Assembly: GCA_033063855.1 (NCBI GenBank)
Contig: CP093830.1
Location: 11,718,854 to 11,782,853 of the forward strand
Origin: Smittia aterrima
Lineage: Eukaryota > Arthropoda > Insecta > Diptera > Chironomidae
DNA: 64,000 bases
Reading direction: 5' to 3'
Part shown: piece after piece, positions 1 to 14,443 of the stretch
Numbering within the stretch: the stretch's first letter is position 1
Layout: the number at the start of each line of letters is the position of its first letter
Made by a program: the position numbers and the translations under genes
Notes under the pieces: model-generated
Database searches by the model: none
The model's input: the letters and a program-made list of their open reading frames with translations, nothing else
Told to the model about the DNA's origin: nothing

Positions 1-1980
1 AATATTAAAAAAGCTTTTTATATCCTCGAAATCGAGCGAGACCAAAACAAAAGGTTTTCATGGGATCGTTCAATGATCGAGTAACGAGGCTATCTAGTTC
101 TAGAGATACTTTGTAGATTGTGTCCCGTAATTCACGTACTCAACCCTCAACCACCACAGAACGAATGAACGCAGAGGGAATAATAAGATTTTTAAATTGC
201 ATGCCTCAAACTGGGCAGAGAAAAAGTGCAATCGAAGGAAGAAACAAAACGACGACGTAAACCGAAGAACCGCATAACAACAAATTATTAAAGTTATCTT
301 CGTTCTTTATATTTTTATTTTTTGGTCAGACTCAAATCATGCGTTTTGCGTTTAGTTGCTTCTCCTTTGTTTCTTCTCCTTCCTTTCGCCGTTTTTTTTT
401 TGTTCTCTCGCGTCGCTGGATGAAGCCGAAGTCACTGCAGATAATAAAAGGTTTTATCGGAGTGCATAAAAAGAACGTTCATTTTACGCCGTACATTAAC
501 AAATTAGTTAATGGGCATGTAGGGTTTCTTCTTGCGCCTGGTTCTCAGCCCTTTTTGTGCATTTGAAATTCGCTTTTTTTAACAGGGACCGTCTCACTTA
601 GAGAGCCACTGTGCTGTTAATAATTTGTTTCTTCCTCGTTTCTCGTTCGATTCCCTCGGCTCAATCGCAAATCCATCTGTGGCGATCTGAAGAAAAAGTG
701 CTGAGAACGGGCAGCTTAAAGCAAGAGAATCCATAAAATTGACAAGAACATTAAGCAAAACGAGAAAAAGAATGTTTCGCAACATGCATGAGCACATTAA
801 AGTCGAGAAACGAAAAAAAGTGCTTTTAATTAAAATATTTTGCATTAACATTTTGCATTTTATGGTTCTCGTCACGTCAATTTGTTGACCGAAATGCGAG
901 AGCTGCGTAGGCTCGAGAAGTTCGAGTCGAGTCGAGACATACCGAGCGAGCGAATGTCGGTAGCTCCGAACTCGAAAAAAGCAATTTTGATTTCTTAACT
1001 TCGCTTCGATCGTAAAAAAAAATGTTTTCCTGAGATTTGCATAGCGAGTGGAGTTCATACAAACGAAGATTTGTCAGTGACGTTGAGGCTTCGAACACAC
1101 GCCCAACCTTTAATTGACGACGATCGTCGCTAATCAAACAAAACGTCAATAAAATAATTTTTATAACATTCCAATCGTTTATTTCTAAAGCTTTGAATAC
1201 AAATCTCTTTATGAAAAACAATCTCAAGCACAAGTAATCGAAGGCAGAGAAAAAATGTTGTCGCCACTTATTAGTTCGCTGAATTAAAAGCAATTTTTTC
1301 CGTCGACGTCGTTCGACGCGGTGCTTTGGTTCAATTAAAATCTGAGCAATCTTGTGGAGGAGAATATTAATCGAGAGCCTAATGATATCGTTGCTTGGTC
1401 GTCTTGATTTGTTTTCGGAAGCTTCTCCGCTGATTGAGCGCATAAATAATTCAAGTCATTATCAGTTTTTTTTCATTCGGTTGATTGTTCGAGCTAAAAA
1501 CAGAGAAAAAAAAACGAGAAAAGCCATTCCTGAAATCGAATGGAAATTTATGCATCAGCGTCTCGTTCTATCTTGCTCGACATCCGCGAGCAGCTTCGCC
1601 AAAAAAACAATCAGACATTCCAAAAATGTTCGATAACTTTTTCTGTCCCGAAATGAGAGAAACGCAACGCGCGATCAAACAACGCTTAATGTGTGTGAAA
1701 ATTTCTGTGCCGTTGCCTTGTGAAGGTCGCTTCGTTTGGATTTTGTTTTTGTTGCGGCCGCAGCGAATGTATATCGATTAACTGGCAATAGCAGAAACTA
1801 GATTTGAATGCTTGAATAAGTAGGAATACACGTTTCCATCCATCTCAACGGCGCAAAGTCTTACGGAAAGAAGGAAAAACTTGTCTACGTCGTGAAAATA
1901 ATCTCTACACGGCCACGAAGCGACGACAGCAGTTTTTCATTTTCAATTTTTATCTCTCGGCACTAAATCAAATTGCTAGC

Positions 1981-1996
1981 GCTGCTGCTGCTGCTG
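1981..1996. repeat. (GCT)5 microsatellite
   Basis: Five perfect GCT units followed by G, in non-coding sequence. Read directly from the sequence. Confidence 0.9.
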
Positions 1997-2175
1997 TCCC
2001 GCCACTCAGTTCACCTCCTCTTAATACGACGCTGGTGAGCTTTGTAAAGCTTTGAAAATAAAATGCCATTACTGATAAAGGCGAGCGCGACTGCAAATGT
2101 CTCGCTTGCGTAACAGTTCATTAAAACTAAAACTTGGTAAAAACTAAATTCACAACTTCGTTAGTGAAATGGCAA

Positions 2176-2188
2176 AGAGAGAGAGAGA
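2176..2188. repeat. (AG)n dinucleotide repeat
   Basis: Thirteen bases of alternating A and G in non-coding DNA. In insects such tracts can bind GAGA-type factors, but nothing here shows function. Confidence 0.85.
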
Positions 2189-5100
2189 TTTAGTTAAACT
2201 GACAATTTCTTAAGCGTCATTGTTGAAAGGCAATTTTTTCGGCCTTTTATCGCCAGTGGCAAATCTATCCGCGACGATCGATGATGAAAATTTATGGTCG
2301 GTGGATTGAGAGGTGTGTGTAACGAGACTGCTCATTAAACTCATTTCTGACTGTCATTCCTTCGATCTCTGAAGAAAATTATCATCTCACATGTGCATAA
2401 AGTTCGATTCGCTCTCGACATTGCATCGAGTGGTTGACAATTATCGAAAGATCGTTCGTTAATGGAACAAATTGATTCGCAAACGCTTTGCAATTAAATC
2501 AGCGCACGAGAAATATTTTTTTTTCTTTTCCACGAAACAAAATTGTTTTCGCCAATCTCATCAGAATGCAATCTCGGGCTAAAAGGTTCATTAAAGTGAT
2601 TTTTTGTTTTATTCGTTTCAAGCGCAACAAGAGGCGAGAGAGACTCTTACACAATAATGAATCTCGATCCGTCAAGCTCATGGGCAAAGATTTAAATTTT
2701 AATGCTCATAGTCAGTTCGTTGGCAACTTTTTTTTACAGAGTGACCAATTTTTAAGTAACTGAAACTATCGGACTCGCAGCAATCAGACGAAATGAAATA
2801 TTAAACCTTATGAAACAAACGAGAGGAGAAAAAATTCTTCTACAACTCATGACGAGTTGAGAGTAAAAAAAAATCTTCCTACACACTTCGAGGAACGAGT
2901 GAAAAAATGTTGCTTCAATTGCTGGGATGTTGATGGATTAAGTCACAGTCGTTTGTGAGTTCCTTGGCTTTATTTTGAAACTCGAGACAAGCTTCAGGCA
3001 TTCGAGAATTTTTGAGATTTCGATTAACGATAGAAACGCTCAGCTCAAGTTCCTGAAATCAACGAAACTCTTGTTGACTTACCTTTAGATGAAAAAAATA
3101 AAAATATTAACGCAAATTATCTTGCAAGATCGGATTAAGTTTCACGTAAACTTGCTCGGCTACAACTCGATTGCTTGTTCTTTGAGCAGTAAAGAAGCTT
3201 GAAGTATGGACACAGGTGCCTCTGAAGAATTATCGAATTGTTCTTTCATTCGATCGTGCATTGTTTTTCCTTTCCGCTTAAGAATGCCTCTAATTATGCA
3301 TTCATAAAGTTTTTATGTTGACTCGAGGCCTCTCGAAATCGAATCGAATCGACCGGCAGCAGAAAATTTACACAAGTGGCTCGCCGAAGCGACTCGAGTG
3401 TGTGCTTGTCGTCTTAGATTAAATTCTCGTTGTTGCTTTCGACGCAAACAATATTCAAATTATATTTTATCTTCGCTTTGCCTCTCCCGAGTTTCGAAGA
3501 TTGGAAAAAAATGAATTTAATTAAAATTTATGAAGAGAACAAAAATGTTTTTTTTTTCGTCAATGGATGTTGTGAAACAGAAAGCAACACACAGATGGCT
3601 TGAAAGCCAATAAAGAATTAAAAAAAAAATGTTTCGACAGGAAGACAAATCGCCGTCACATTCCAAGAGTGCTCGGAAGTTTTTTTGTTTCACCCGCAGC
3701 AGCATCCAGGACAAGAGCGCATTGAACGCAACGACTCAGAGTCCGAGTCATAACTCGGCATTAGCATAATGATTTTTTATGGTGATTTTATGCAGTTTAA
3801 TTCAATAAAAACATAGTTTGAGAGGCAACTTAAACAAAACCATATCGTTTGGCGTGTACGGAGCCGTAATCTATAATTATTAATATCATTCGGCTGTTTG
3901 CTCGTTATGTCTTGTTTCAACAGACAATCATAATTTCAAATAAGGCTCTTGTTGTGTCTCGAGCAAACCTACAGACAAGCTACGAACAATGATTACATTT
4001 GTTTCAATAAATCAGTGAGAGGGAAAATTGAAAATGTATTCAAATTTAAGCCTTTTCCTGAATGATACATTACACAAATAATTATTGAGTAATTGCATTC
4101 ACTGACGCGAAGGTTTTTGTCTCGCACAACTCCTCTAATTACATGTTTGAATGTTATTAATCTTGTCTCAGGTTTTCGTTTGTCAATGATGTTGATAATT
4201 TCACCAGAAGCCAAGACAACATGACTTGAATATCAACGATCTCTCTTTTTTGTCAGAGAACACGAAATCGTTTCGTTCTTGATCAAATATCACGAAGAGC
4301 TTCTCTTTCCTGTCCACAAAATGCGTGCCATTGCCCTGAAGATTCTGAATATCATTCGACCATTAGTCACCTGGAAAAATATTGGCGTGGCTCTTAAATT
4401 TCAATATTTCTTTCTGTCAACTCGGCTTAAGAAGTCACTTCAATAATAAGATTTTTATTCTTTCTTCATTTTGTGTCACCAGCAACAGTCACAACCTGAA
4501 TGAAATGTAAATGAGGCGCAGGGGTTTCTTTCAAAAAAATAAATATTGTCTGTGCCGTTGGTGATTTTCACCTTCTTTCTTCTGTTTAGCATAACGAGAA
4601 AAACTTGAATGAATTATTTATCGAAAAGGTGACAAATTTATTCTGCACGGAAATTGTCTCTAGCAAAGAGAAAGAGCCCATGTGTCGAACAATGCCAATC
4701 CATTCTTGAGTCTTTCCCACTTTTTTTTTTATTTTCCATCCATAAATTTCAATTTGTAATTTGCCCTGTCACTTGCACAGCGCTTAACATCCCGCGTAGT
4801 GTGCAGCGATGATTAATTAATTTAGAATAGCTGAGATCACCCGAAGGCATTCGAAGTCTACAACCGCCGCCGCCGTTGAGTTTATTAAGTAGCTGACTGC
4901 GCTCGATAATTATTCATTCGATTCCTCTCTTAATTGATGACAAAACGTAATAAAATTAATCCTTTCTTGTGATGTTGTGGCGCGGTGGCGGAAATTTATG
5001 AGCTTTATCGAGCGATTATCGGGTTTCTCCGACTTGATTGCACATCTTTCGTATTAATTTACAAATTTCGTAAGCGCCGAGAGTCGTCTCTCATCAATCT

Positions 5101-8100
5101 CAAAGTGAACATCAACTCAGTTGACTTTTAAAGTTGTTTTACAATTAATAATATTTACATTTTTCAAGCCGACTCAAACGATGCTGCAATGTTTGCAAAC
5201 AGAATTCTTACGAGCGGCATTGAATTCATCGTCGATGAACTTTATAACTCGCTTCGTTTAATTTCTGTTCCGAGTGTCGATTCAATTGCTTCATCGTGTG
5301 GTGAACTTTGAAAAATGTTGGCGGGCTTGAAGATCATCGGAAAGGAATTTCCATCGGCCAGCGAAGAATTTGAAACAATTTAAAGCCCGCAGAGAAGTCT
5401 TCACCTTCTTCCGACACTTGGTGAGAAAACAAGTCAAGAAAGCTTCACCATCTGGACGTTTCACTTACTCGACAGTACGATTCACCTTCACAACTTCATG
5501 CGATGAGTTTGCATTATTTTGTTGAAACAAACAACAGTGAAGATGAATAATGTTATCGTCGCGTCGAATGAAGTTGATTTGAATCACTCTCTTCGGACAA
5601 AGAGCTTGAGAAAGAAGTGATCTGATGTGCTTTCGAATAATGGAGAAACAATTCATTTGTGGAATGGTTTAATTGAAGAAAAGAGCTGTAGAGAGACTTA
5701 ATTATAAATGCATGAGAACCTTGTGGTCAATTCAAAAATTATATCACAATGAAATAAATTTTCGAGAAGCTCAACTTTGGTTAACTAAAAAGTTGATGAC
5801 ATAACTTCCGAACTGACCAACTTCGTCTTTCAACTTCTTTTTTTTGAAACATGAGATGAAAATTAAGTTAGTTCAATATTTAATGTCAGTTGTTCGAAAG
5901 CGAACTCAATCCACGCAATGACGAAGTCAATTAGTTGTCGATGTTATATTTGAAACATGAAACGTGGAATCTAATTATTATTCGTATCTCGTTTTATGAA
6001 ATTTCCATAATTCAGTAAAAAACTTTATTAAATTTTTTGTCATAATTTATCGCATTTGCTTGTTTTTATGTCTCTTTTGATTTGTTTATTTTCATTTGAT
6101 TTCGGTAGTAAAATTATTAATTTGGTTTTGATCTCGCGGAAAATAACAGACGCACGACGTTGACTGCCGCGTTTTAATGGTCGTTTCGTCTTTTATGGGA
6201 AAAGGCTTTAATTGCTTAATTTAATTACTCAGAGCTATAATCAATTCACCAATTGCAACAAGTTTTAATTGCTAAGTTTAGCAACATTGATGATGTGATC
6301 GACTTGTGGTTCTCCCCTCGAGCAATGAGCATGCTTTAGAATGAAAGTTGTGGTCACTCGTTGCTAAGAACGACGATTGTTGTTGCGCTGACCATTTGGT
6401 TGCGCACGTACAGTGAATAATCGAGAATTCGTACAAGTTTTTAATTTAAAGTTGATTCCATTAAAAGGCAAATTGAATGAACTTTTTAAGCCAATTTGAA
6501 CTCTTAGACGATGGCCATCGACTCTTAACCCAATTAAAGTTAATCCATCAGACTAAGAATCCCTTCTCATGCCATCTCATTCACTCCACGTCTTACGTTT
6601 TCTTCGTTGATGAATGGAATCGTGGAAATTGACCGAAACGTTGCCTCGTCAGACGTGGTCGAGTTTTCACTTCGTTCAGATGTCTCATTTCGACGCGAAA
6701 AAGTTAAAGAAACGAAGAAAGAAGAAAGAAACTTTGGTGAGACAGTTTTTCTGGTCTGGGACTTCAGCAGTGCTTGTGAATTTCAACGGCGAGTTTCACT
6801 CTCTGCAAACGCAGTCTTGTGGAAAATTAGTCGAACCGCTGAGTGATTTAATTAGTGCTTTAGATCGTACAATTTAGTTGTTGAACATGTGTAAATCAGA
6901 CTCACTGATGTGGCGTTAAAACGTCTTAATTAAATCAAATTGCTGAAACGAAAGAGATCGCGAATTTCCTCGTCTTTCAAGTTTATGAATTAGAGACGCG
7001 GCGTGCATGAGACCGCTTGACTCTTAATGATATTGATATGAAATTATGATTGATAAGTGAATGACTAATTAAGTCAAACATCAGTGCATTATGCTTTGCA
7101 GTTCGTTCGAGGATAAATTAAATTTCTTTCGAAAGTAAGCCTGTTGTGACCGTGAAAAGAAAGTTTAGGGGTCTCCCTCGAATTTAAAGGTAATTATTGG
7201 CTTTGTATTGCGGACGTGAGATGAAGAGATTCGTTTTAAAAAAATTCATGAGAAGATTTGGTTTTTTTTTGTGTGAGAAAATTTAATTAAGTCGCGAAGC
7301 GAAGCGCGATCGGCTTCTATCGGCACGAATCCTATCCGCGCCATGTGTAGATTATTGTACAGTTAGGTTCGATCGTGAAACGAAGAATAAAAGAAATCTA
7401 TTAATTAAATTTTTTTGGTGTCTTCACCCGGTAATGATTGCCGATGTTGGAGAAGAAAGAAGAGACGCGGCAGAAGCTTTTGTGGATAAAGAATGAGAGA
7501 GAATCCAAACATGAAAATCTTAAAAGACCCTTCACTTCTCGCATCCGCGTGTTATCAAAAAACGAATTGAATTGAATAAGAGGAGAGAGGGAGAGTCGAG
7601 TATTGAAATGAAGAAGTCGAATTGAATGGAAGCGAACGCGAAGCGACAAGCTGAGTTGAAAGCTTTTTACGGATTAGAAGAATCTTTCTCAGTGCAAGCA
7701 GAATTGGAATTAAACTTCTTTTCTTCTGTATTTAGTGCTTCTTCTCGGAAGAATCGAGTAGACTAAGACCTTTTGGCTCTTGCTGCTTTGGAACGCTTAA
7801 AGTTTCGCGATCTCCGCGGGAGCTTGTGAACCATCTTAGTCACGAGAACTCTTTGAGTCACTTCTAAGCGTGCAACTTGTTGATGTTTTAGGATCAGAAA
7901 TAATTGAAATACATCGCCCAGCAATAAACTCTTTTTTTCCGACGTCGGAGATCGTCCATATAATTTCATTTGTGTAGAGTCACGATTTCATTAATGAATA
8001 ATTCTTCTTCCATCGACTCGGTACTTTAATCCTCGAACGTGGAAGATGAAAAAAAGACTTTCTGGTCTTAACATTTCAGTGGGACGGTCCCGAGATGTCA

Positions 8101-11100
8101 AATTGCATCTCTCAGCGCTTTTTTTCAGCACTCAAATCGTCATTCTCCTTTGGATATAGGTCATGGGTGATGATGACCAAGCGCAACTGTTTTCTTCCTC
8201 TTCTCTTCAACTCAAAATCTCTTTTGTGATGATTGACGATTATAGTGGAGCTAGATGGCTTAATGTCGTCAACATTCAGTTCCTCACGATCGCCACGACT
8301 TCTCCTCTACCTCGCTCTCGGCGCTTTCGCTTTATTGTCTTCTATTAAAAGCCAAACTACCTGGTGAAATACTTTGACCAGACGACCTATTTATGTCTAA
8401 TCTCTGATGCATGTTTGTTCACCGAAAAAAGCAAAAACAGAATTCGCTTCATTACCAAACATTTTGTTATTCAATCTTTCGGAATTTAAGGTGAAACAAT
8501 GGAACTTCCAGTCACTCGTACGAGAGAAAAATTACATTTTAAATGAAATGAGTTGAAAAGGAAAGAAACAGTTATTTGATAGACAACAATTTGCAGACTT
8601 CAATTGTAGTCTTGTTAGCTTGCTAAGTGAAGAAATGAGAAAGATTTTCTTCATGCAACAGAATGCAGAGAAAGAAATAAACTTAACATGATGAGCATTT
8701 ATTTGTTGTGATTCGCTTTGTGACCTCGAAGGAAATTGCCAATAAAATGTCGAGAGACTCGAAGAGATTCGAAATATTCAAATCTCATGTTTACGAGAAT
8801 TCTTCTACGAAGTGTCACTCAAGGTTTCCTTCACTTCATGTTGTCTTCAGGTCTTCCTCACCAGATTACAGTTCTTCAAATGATATCGTCTGGAAGCTAA
8901 GCAATCATTGGTTAAAGGCTAACAACATGCTCTTCCGAGAGAATAATTATTAATTTGCCTTCGACGATGTAATTGTTTATAATTTTTCTACTCTCGTTAT
9001 TTCTGTTTGCAGAAAACAGCTTGAGAATTATTTATCTAGAACGAGCCTCGCTGCTGATATTGCCTTATTTGATACGCGCAACACACAATTTTAATTGAAC
9101 GGCAATTTTGCAAAGTTCCAAGAGAACTCTGAAAAGATCAAGAAATACTTCTGAAGCCAATTGCAGTTCTCGATAAAATTCCAAGCCAAGTGTTAATATC
9201 TGCATCTCATTAACATACCGAAAAGAAAAATTATTTGAAGTATTTTATTGGCTTCACGATTTCGTAACGCGCTACGAAAATATTCCGAAATGTTATCGCC
9301 GAGAACAGAATGTGAGTGCTTTCAACATTGCTCGAGATACATTGTGGCTCTGACTCTCGACTCAATTGCAATTGCCGAGGGCGAGAGAAGTAGAATATTG
9401 AATATCATGAGGCAAAAATATTTTTATTTCTCGAAGCCCAACGAACGCAATAAAATGTTTGCCATTAAAATAAATCAAACGGTTTCGCGATAAAATAAAA
9501 ACAAATTCTAGAATTTCCTTCTTTTGAATATCACGAGCTTAGAATCGATAATGCCCGCAAGGCCATTGCCCCGCAAACAATAATTTTCTCTACCGTTTAA
9601 TCAAGTTCTGTGAGAATCTCGATTTGCAGTTTGATCTAAGCTCTCAAGACATAAATAATCATTTCGCGAGTCAAGATTCTAATCCAATCGAACACAACAC
9701 AAGAACGAGGCAGAATCAGATTGCGCTTGAGTGAATTTGCGGTTTGTTGTCTTACGGACGTGAAAATTAATTGATAATCGAATCTGCTTTATTGCATAAC
9801 TTCAGCTCAGTCTAAGGAAAATATAAACAACAAAAGGCCAAAGCCATGAAATATTATTAATAAACATTTTTTACGAGCCGAAGCTAGTGTAATAATTTTT
9901 TATGGAGTTATCCGATTTATGCCTTTTTCTATCTCTCCATCGGACTCCGATTTCTAGACCGAAACGATCGATGAAGAAATGATTTGAGGAAACTGTGCGA
10001 GCACACGATCGATAGTCATGTCAATCATAGAAACTTCAAAACACTTTTTAAATATTCATGATCGCCACGGAATCCCCGAACGAACCCAAATTCTTCATTC
10101 TAATCGATTAAGTTTTCTCTCGATGCTCACGCTTTGTTTAGTGTGAAATCAGAGAATTTATTAAGTCAGAGTTCTTAAGATTTCGGATTCGATTTCATCT
10201 TGGGAATCACTCTATCGTTCTCGGTAGTAACTTGACTTTTGTAAACGCAATCAGGTTTTCTCTTTTCCAATAAAACTCAGGTTTGAGTTTCCCTTTTTTT
10301 TCTTAGCTGCGACTTGTGCGACTGGCGAGTGCAATGAAAACCTCCCAGTGATTTCCTCGTCTCAATAATTTGTTTACGACACGAAGAAAAATTCGCATCG
10401 CTTATCTCTCAGTCAGATCATAAGCTGTGTTTAGACTTTTGCGTAGCGAGAGCAATTAAAACGTCCGATCGCATGTGGATGGAGAAAACTTTTTCTTTCC
10501 GCTTTTGAATGCCCGGCAGGCGCTCGAGTGGTTGATCTTCAACCACAAAGTCATCGTAGATTTGCGATAATTTATTGCGCAATTCCGAAAATTTGCATAG
10601 TAAAGCGCGAGAGCTACAAATTGAAACATTAGCCTTTTGATTGATTCGCGCCAACTTTGAACCATAATTCTGCCCCGCTTAGCCATATTCACGTCTCTTG
10701 CACAACCTTAGCAACTTAAAGAGTTTAAAACTCTTTCGCCTGACTCGGTCATCTACAATGTTGTAAGCGAGACACTCGCGCGACTTCGTCAAGCCCCATA
10801 GTGCGCCAGCATGCGAGCACGAAAGGGAAACTTTTCGAATTTATTTATTTTTCAATGTGAAACGAGAAATATAAATTAAAAGTTGAGAGAGTGAGGCGAA
10901 CGAAATGAGGAAATTATGAACGAGACACGAAAAGACTCTGAAGCCGCAGCATAGAAAAAGGAAAAATCATTTAAAGTTCGATTGAATTGCATACAAAAGA
11001 AATGGCCAAGTCGATTGGGTTGCAGCCGTTCGCTTCAAGAAAGCAAATAAACTTTTCTCATTTCAAAGAAATATCTCGCAATACGAGTTAGTTTTAAAAT

Positions 11101-12796
11101 GCGGATAACGATCGACGATATTCGATATTAAATCGCTCTCTAGCCCGAAACGATTATGGGCAATTGGCACATTTTCCGCGCTTACACACAACCGATCACT
11201 CCTCATAATTGATTATGAGTCTTTCACACCCCGAAAAAAAAGTCATTAAGGTGAGAAATGAATTGGCGACTGTCGCTCGAGAGCACAAGAAACTGTCGCA
11301 ATAATAAATCGAACCGTTTATCGATGCTCGTTTGCATTCATGCAGGGCATAAGTTTATGACATTCTCAATGCATTCATTAAGCGCTGAAATTTCTCTCAA
11401 TGCAAATAGGAAATTGCTTTATTGCTTCGATAGCTTAGGGAATGTCTATCGTTCGAATGAGAGAGCCTACAGGAGAAATTTCAAAGAACCGCAGCAAATT
11501 GACACTCGCCCGTTACATAATCGCGGCTTTGCCGATGTTTGTTTATGAGCAACATTCATCTAGATCGTTTAATAATTACTCTCACAACTCTTACGTCTAA
11601 TAGTCTCCTTTTGAATTCAATTGCGCCTTACATCGACAGAGCGCATTAAATTTATGACCATTATCGCGCGACAAAGCCAACATAGCTGAAGTGAGAGAGG
11701 GAACAACTTTCCACCTTCATGTGTGCAAGCTAAGTTTGAAAGATTTCGAGTGGCGAGATAAAGGTTCGCTGTGTGTCAACTCTGCAAATTTATTATAACG
11801 GACTCTGCAAAACGTTTCGAGTGCGGAGGAAAATTCAAATGAAGCCTCCGAGGGAGAGAAGGGCGATGTGCATGACATGTTCGTCTAATCTCCGCCATTG
11901 CAACGGGTTACGACTCTCAACAAATCTACGGTACGGTTCATTAGTTGGCTCTGTTTCTTCCTGCTACAGTTTTAAACGTGAAGCGAGTCAAGAAAGAGAA
12001 GACGAAGAAGAAAAATGTGAAGAAAATATCGTGAACGAAGAAAAGTTCAAGAGTGCAACCTGAACATTTCATATTACCCATTAATCTCGTCTTTGCTGTG
12101 TGCTTCAGTTCTTTCACTTTATCTCTAATACCTTCGAAGTGGAAACGAAATTGGATTTGCCTCTGAGTGTGAAATTTATTTTAATGAAAGACATGAGCAG
12201 CAATTCGATGCTCGAACTTGAGATTTGTTGAGTTCACAATAATAATAATTTTCTAGTCGTCGAGGGCATTGAGGAAAGAATTCTTTATCAGCAACGCAAT
12301 TGAAACGAAGGTTGATCTATTGAATAGCTTCAGTGAAAAGACTCATTGTCTTTAACTCGCTTTCAACAATTGCCATTGATCCGCGCATATAGCACGAGAG
12401 AGAGATATCGCGGAAAACAATAAGTTGCATTTAACGCCTACACGTCTCAATTCACAATTCCAACTGAAACTCTTTTTTTTCTCGCACGTAATGAAAAGAT
12501 ATTCGAAATATTAGTTAACCATAGTTAAATTCAATTTCTTTTCTGCCAGTAATAAATTGAAATAGAAATTGAAACGTTGCAGCCGCTAAATTGGAGTTTA
12601 CTTTATCTCGCGCTCAGCGAACGGGAAAAGGTCGTTTATTTGTTTTGCCACACAGAGCATGGCGGGTGCCTTTTTGCAAAAACCGCATTTCACTCGCTCT
12701 CCCAAAACTAGATTAGCAGTTTCAAAATATGTTGCAATCGTTGTTAGCTCATATCATTAAGAAGCATAATATATTCGTTTCTGCTGTGAGGAGAAA

Positions 12797-12812
12797 AAGA
12801 AGAAGAAGAAGA
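12797..12812. repeat. (AAG)5 microsatellite
   Basis: Short purine triplet repeat in non-coding DNA, with no neighbouring gene. Confidence 0.85.
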
Positions 12813-14364
12813 GGAAATAATTCATCAATGATCCAGCCGATGTTTAAACAAGTTACGAAACTTACGAACTAACCTCGCAATTGCTCCGTGTACTGTTTAG
12901 AAAACAAATAGTCGATTTATGTTCGCAAAGGAGAAGAGATTATAGAAAGTCTTCGACAATACCCGAAACGCGCCAACTAGGAAACTCTCGTTTCTCTCTC
13001 GGCTTTTAACCATTTACAGAAAGTTTATTATGATTAAAAGGCGAGGAAGAAAAGCTAAATCGACACAATGCAATAAGCGATTCAATAAAAACATGCGTTA
13101 ATAAAGTCTCAGCGTTTGTTTAGCTTCGATCTTGGACGATTCGAAAGTGTCTGATGAGAAGAGAAAGAAAGATTATCAAAACTGTCTCTAAGCTCACTCA
13201 CTGATCCGGAAGATTGTTGTTATGAAAAATTAAACAATTCGACAGCTTCGACACACATTTCTCCTCTTTCTTCATTATTAAGTCTGATTTTTTTGATAGA
13301 TTGAGCGATGGTAACGATTTTTAATCAAAAAATTGCTCATTGAATGTTCAGCGGTAGACAGAAATCTCATTTCACTTCAGTGAGGTGCGCGCGCGATCGT
13401 CGTTGTCTTGATCGAATTGCATAATTTGTGATTTTTCTGCGGTGATTGTCGAGCGAAATTTCTTCTCTTTCTCTTGTTGTGTTGTGTCGTGTCTTGAAGC
13501 TTGTTGCGCGCGATGGAAACCAACAAATCTAATTACGACGATGAAAATGATTCGATAAAATTCAGATTGTTTTGGCATTACGGGGCTGAGTCGTTGTTGA
13601 TGTTGTTAATTTTGTTTTCGAGAGAAATCGAATTAAGTTCAACTCTCGTTATAACACTCGTCGTCGTCGTCATCGGCAAAGGGTGCGACCAGAGAAAGAG
13701 CTCTTTCTTCTATTTCTTCGAAAATTTAATTAAAGATTAGAGGCGCATAAAGAGTTTGATTTTTTTTTGTGGGCTGCGGCTCTTTGCGTTAAGTCTCTAC
13801 TTGAAGCCTACTTGACTTCCTATTGTGAAATATGCTTTCACATCGATTACAACCGAAGAGATTGCCAATGTTGTTTTCTCAACATTCCCTGCAAGCTCTT
13901 TTCTTCATCAACAGCACGCCACTCATTCGCTGATTAATTTCCTGCGTTTCGTCTCTCACGTTTGCGATTATAAATTGAATTGAAGTGAATTATCGGCGTT
14001 TGCCCTGAAGGTCAGGTGACGAAAATTTTATCACAAAGGTCACGGATCTCTCTTTTTTTGAGTTTCATAAGGACAAACAATCGTTAGCATGCAAGGCAAC
14101 GGTTGAAATCGAATATCGTCAGACAATTTTTTAACTCCTCATAAAATATTCATCAAATGTCGCGTATTGATTTATCGGTTGAATAAACGACGCGACAGTG
14201 AATCGAATTCGGTCAGGAATTCTCTTTAGAACGCAATCGATCGCTCGAGAGCAAAAACGCGACTTAAGCTTTGATTGAATTTTCATGTTCCCGCTACTTA
14301 ACACGAAACAGATCAGTTTAATTATTTATTATTAACTTATTCTCTTTCCGGCTTTTTATTACAG

Positions 14365-14443
14365 TTCGGGAGTTTCATCGTGGGCTGTCAATGAGGTTAA
14401 AATGGGCTAAAGTTGCCACGACATATCAAGAAGGCCTCCAGAA
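14365..14443 (+). other. Candidate 5' start exon of the cadherin gene
   Basis: The first recognised coding exon at 41480 opens with a signal-peptide core but has no in-frame ATG, so a start exon must lie upstream. Here a pyrimidine-rich tract ends in TTTTTATTACAG at 14364. An ATG follows at 14391, then an open frame of 17 codons plus two bases up to a GTATCC donor at 14444. Joining the AA left over to the G at 41480 restores frame and would give an N-terminus beginning MRLKWAKVATTYQEGLQK just ahead of the hydrophobic core. The donor is weak (AA before GT, no G at +5), the phase match has a one-in-three chance, and the implied intron is 27 kb. Treat as a hypothesis. Confidence 0.2.

Larger units (their letters stand above)
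1..14364. other. Gene-free AT-rich DNA (upstream or intronic)
   Basis: No open frame here has a recognisable domain or a run of good exons. The longest ATG-started frame is 188 codons on the minus strand at 877-1443; it overlaps another at 594-1058 and both have a composition that suggests chance. I saw no rRNA, no tRNA with a coherent cloverleaf, no transposase or reverse-transcriptase fragment and no CRISPR-like array. Small simple repeats occur at 1981-1996, 2176-2188 and 12797-12812. The stretch may be intergenic or part of a long first intron of the cadherin gene downstream; the sequence alone does not decide. Confidence 0.6.

Noticed and set aside
640..665. B-box-like GTTCGATTCC suggesting a tRNA
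   Set aside because: The flanking bases do not form a T stem, and no A box or acceptor stem was found upstream.
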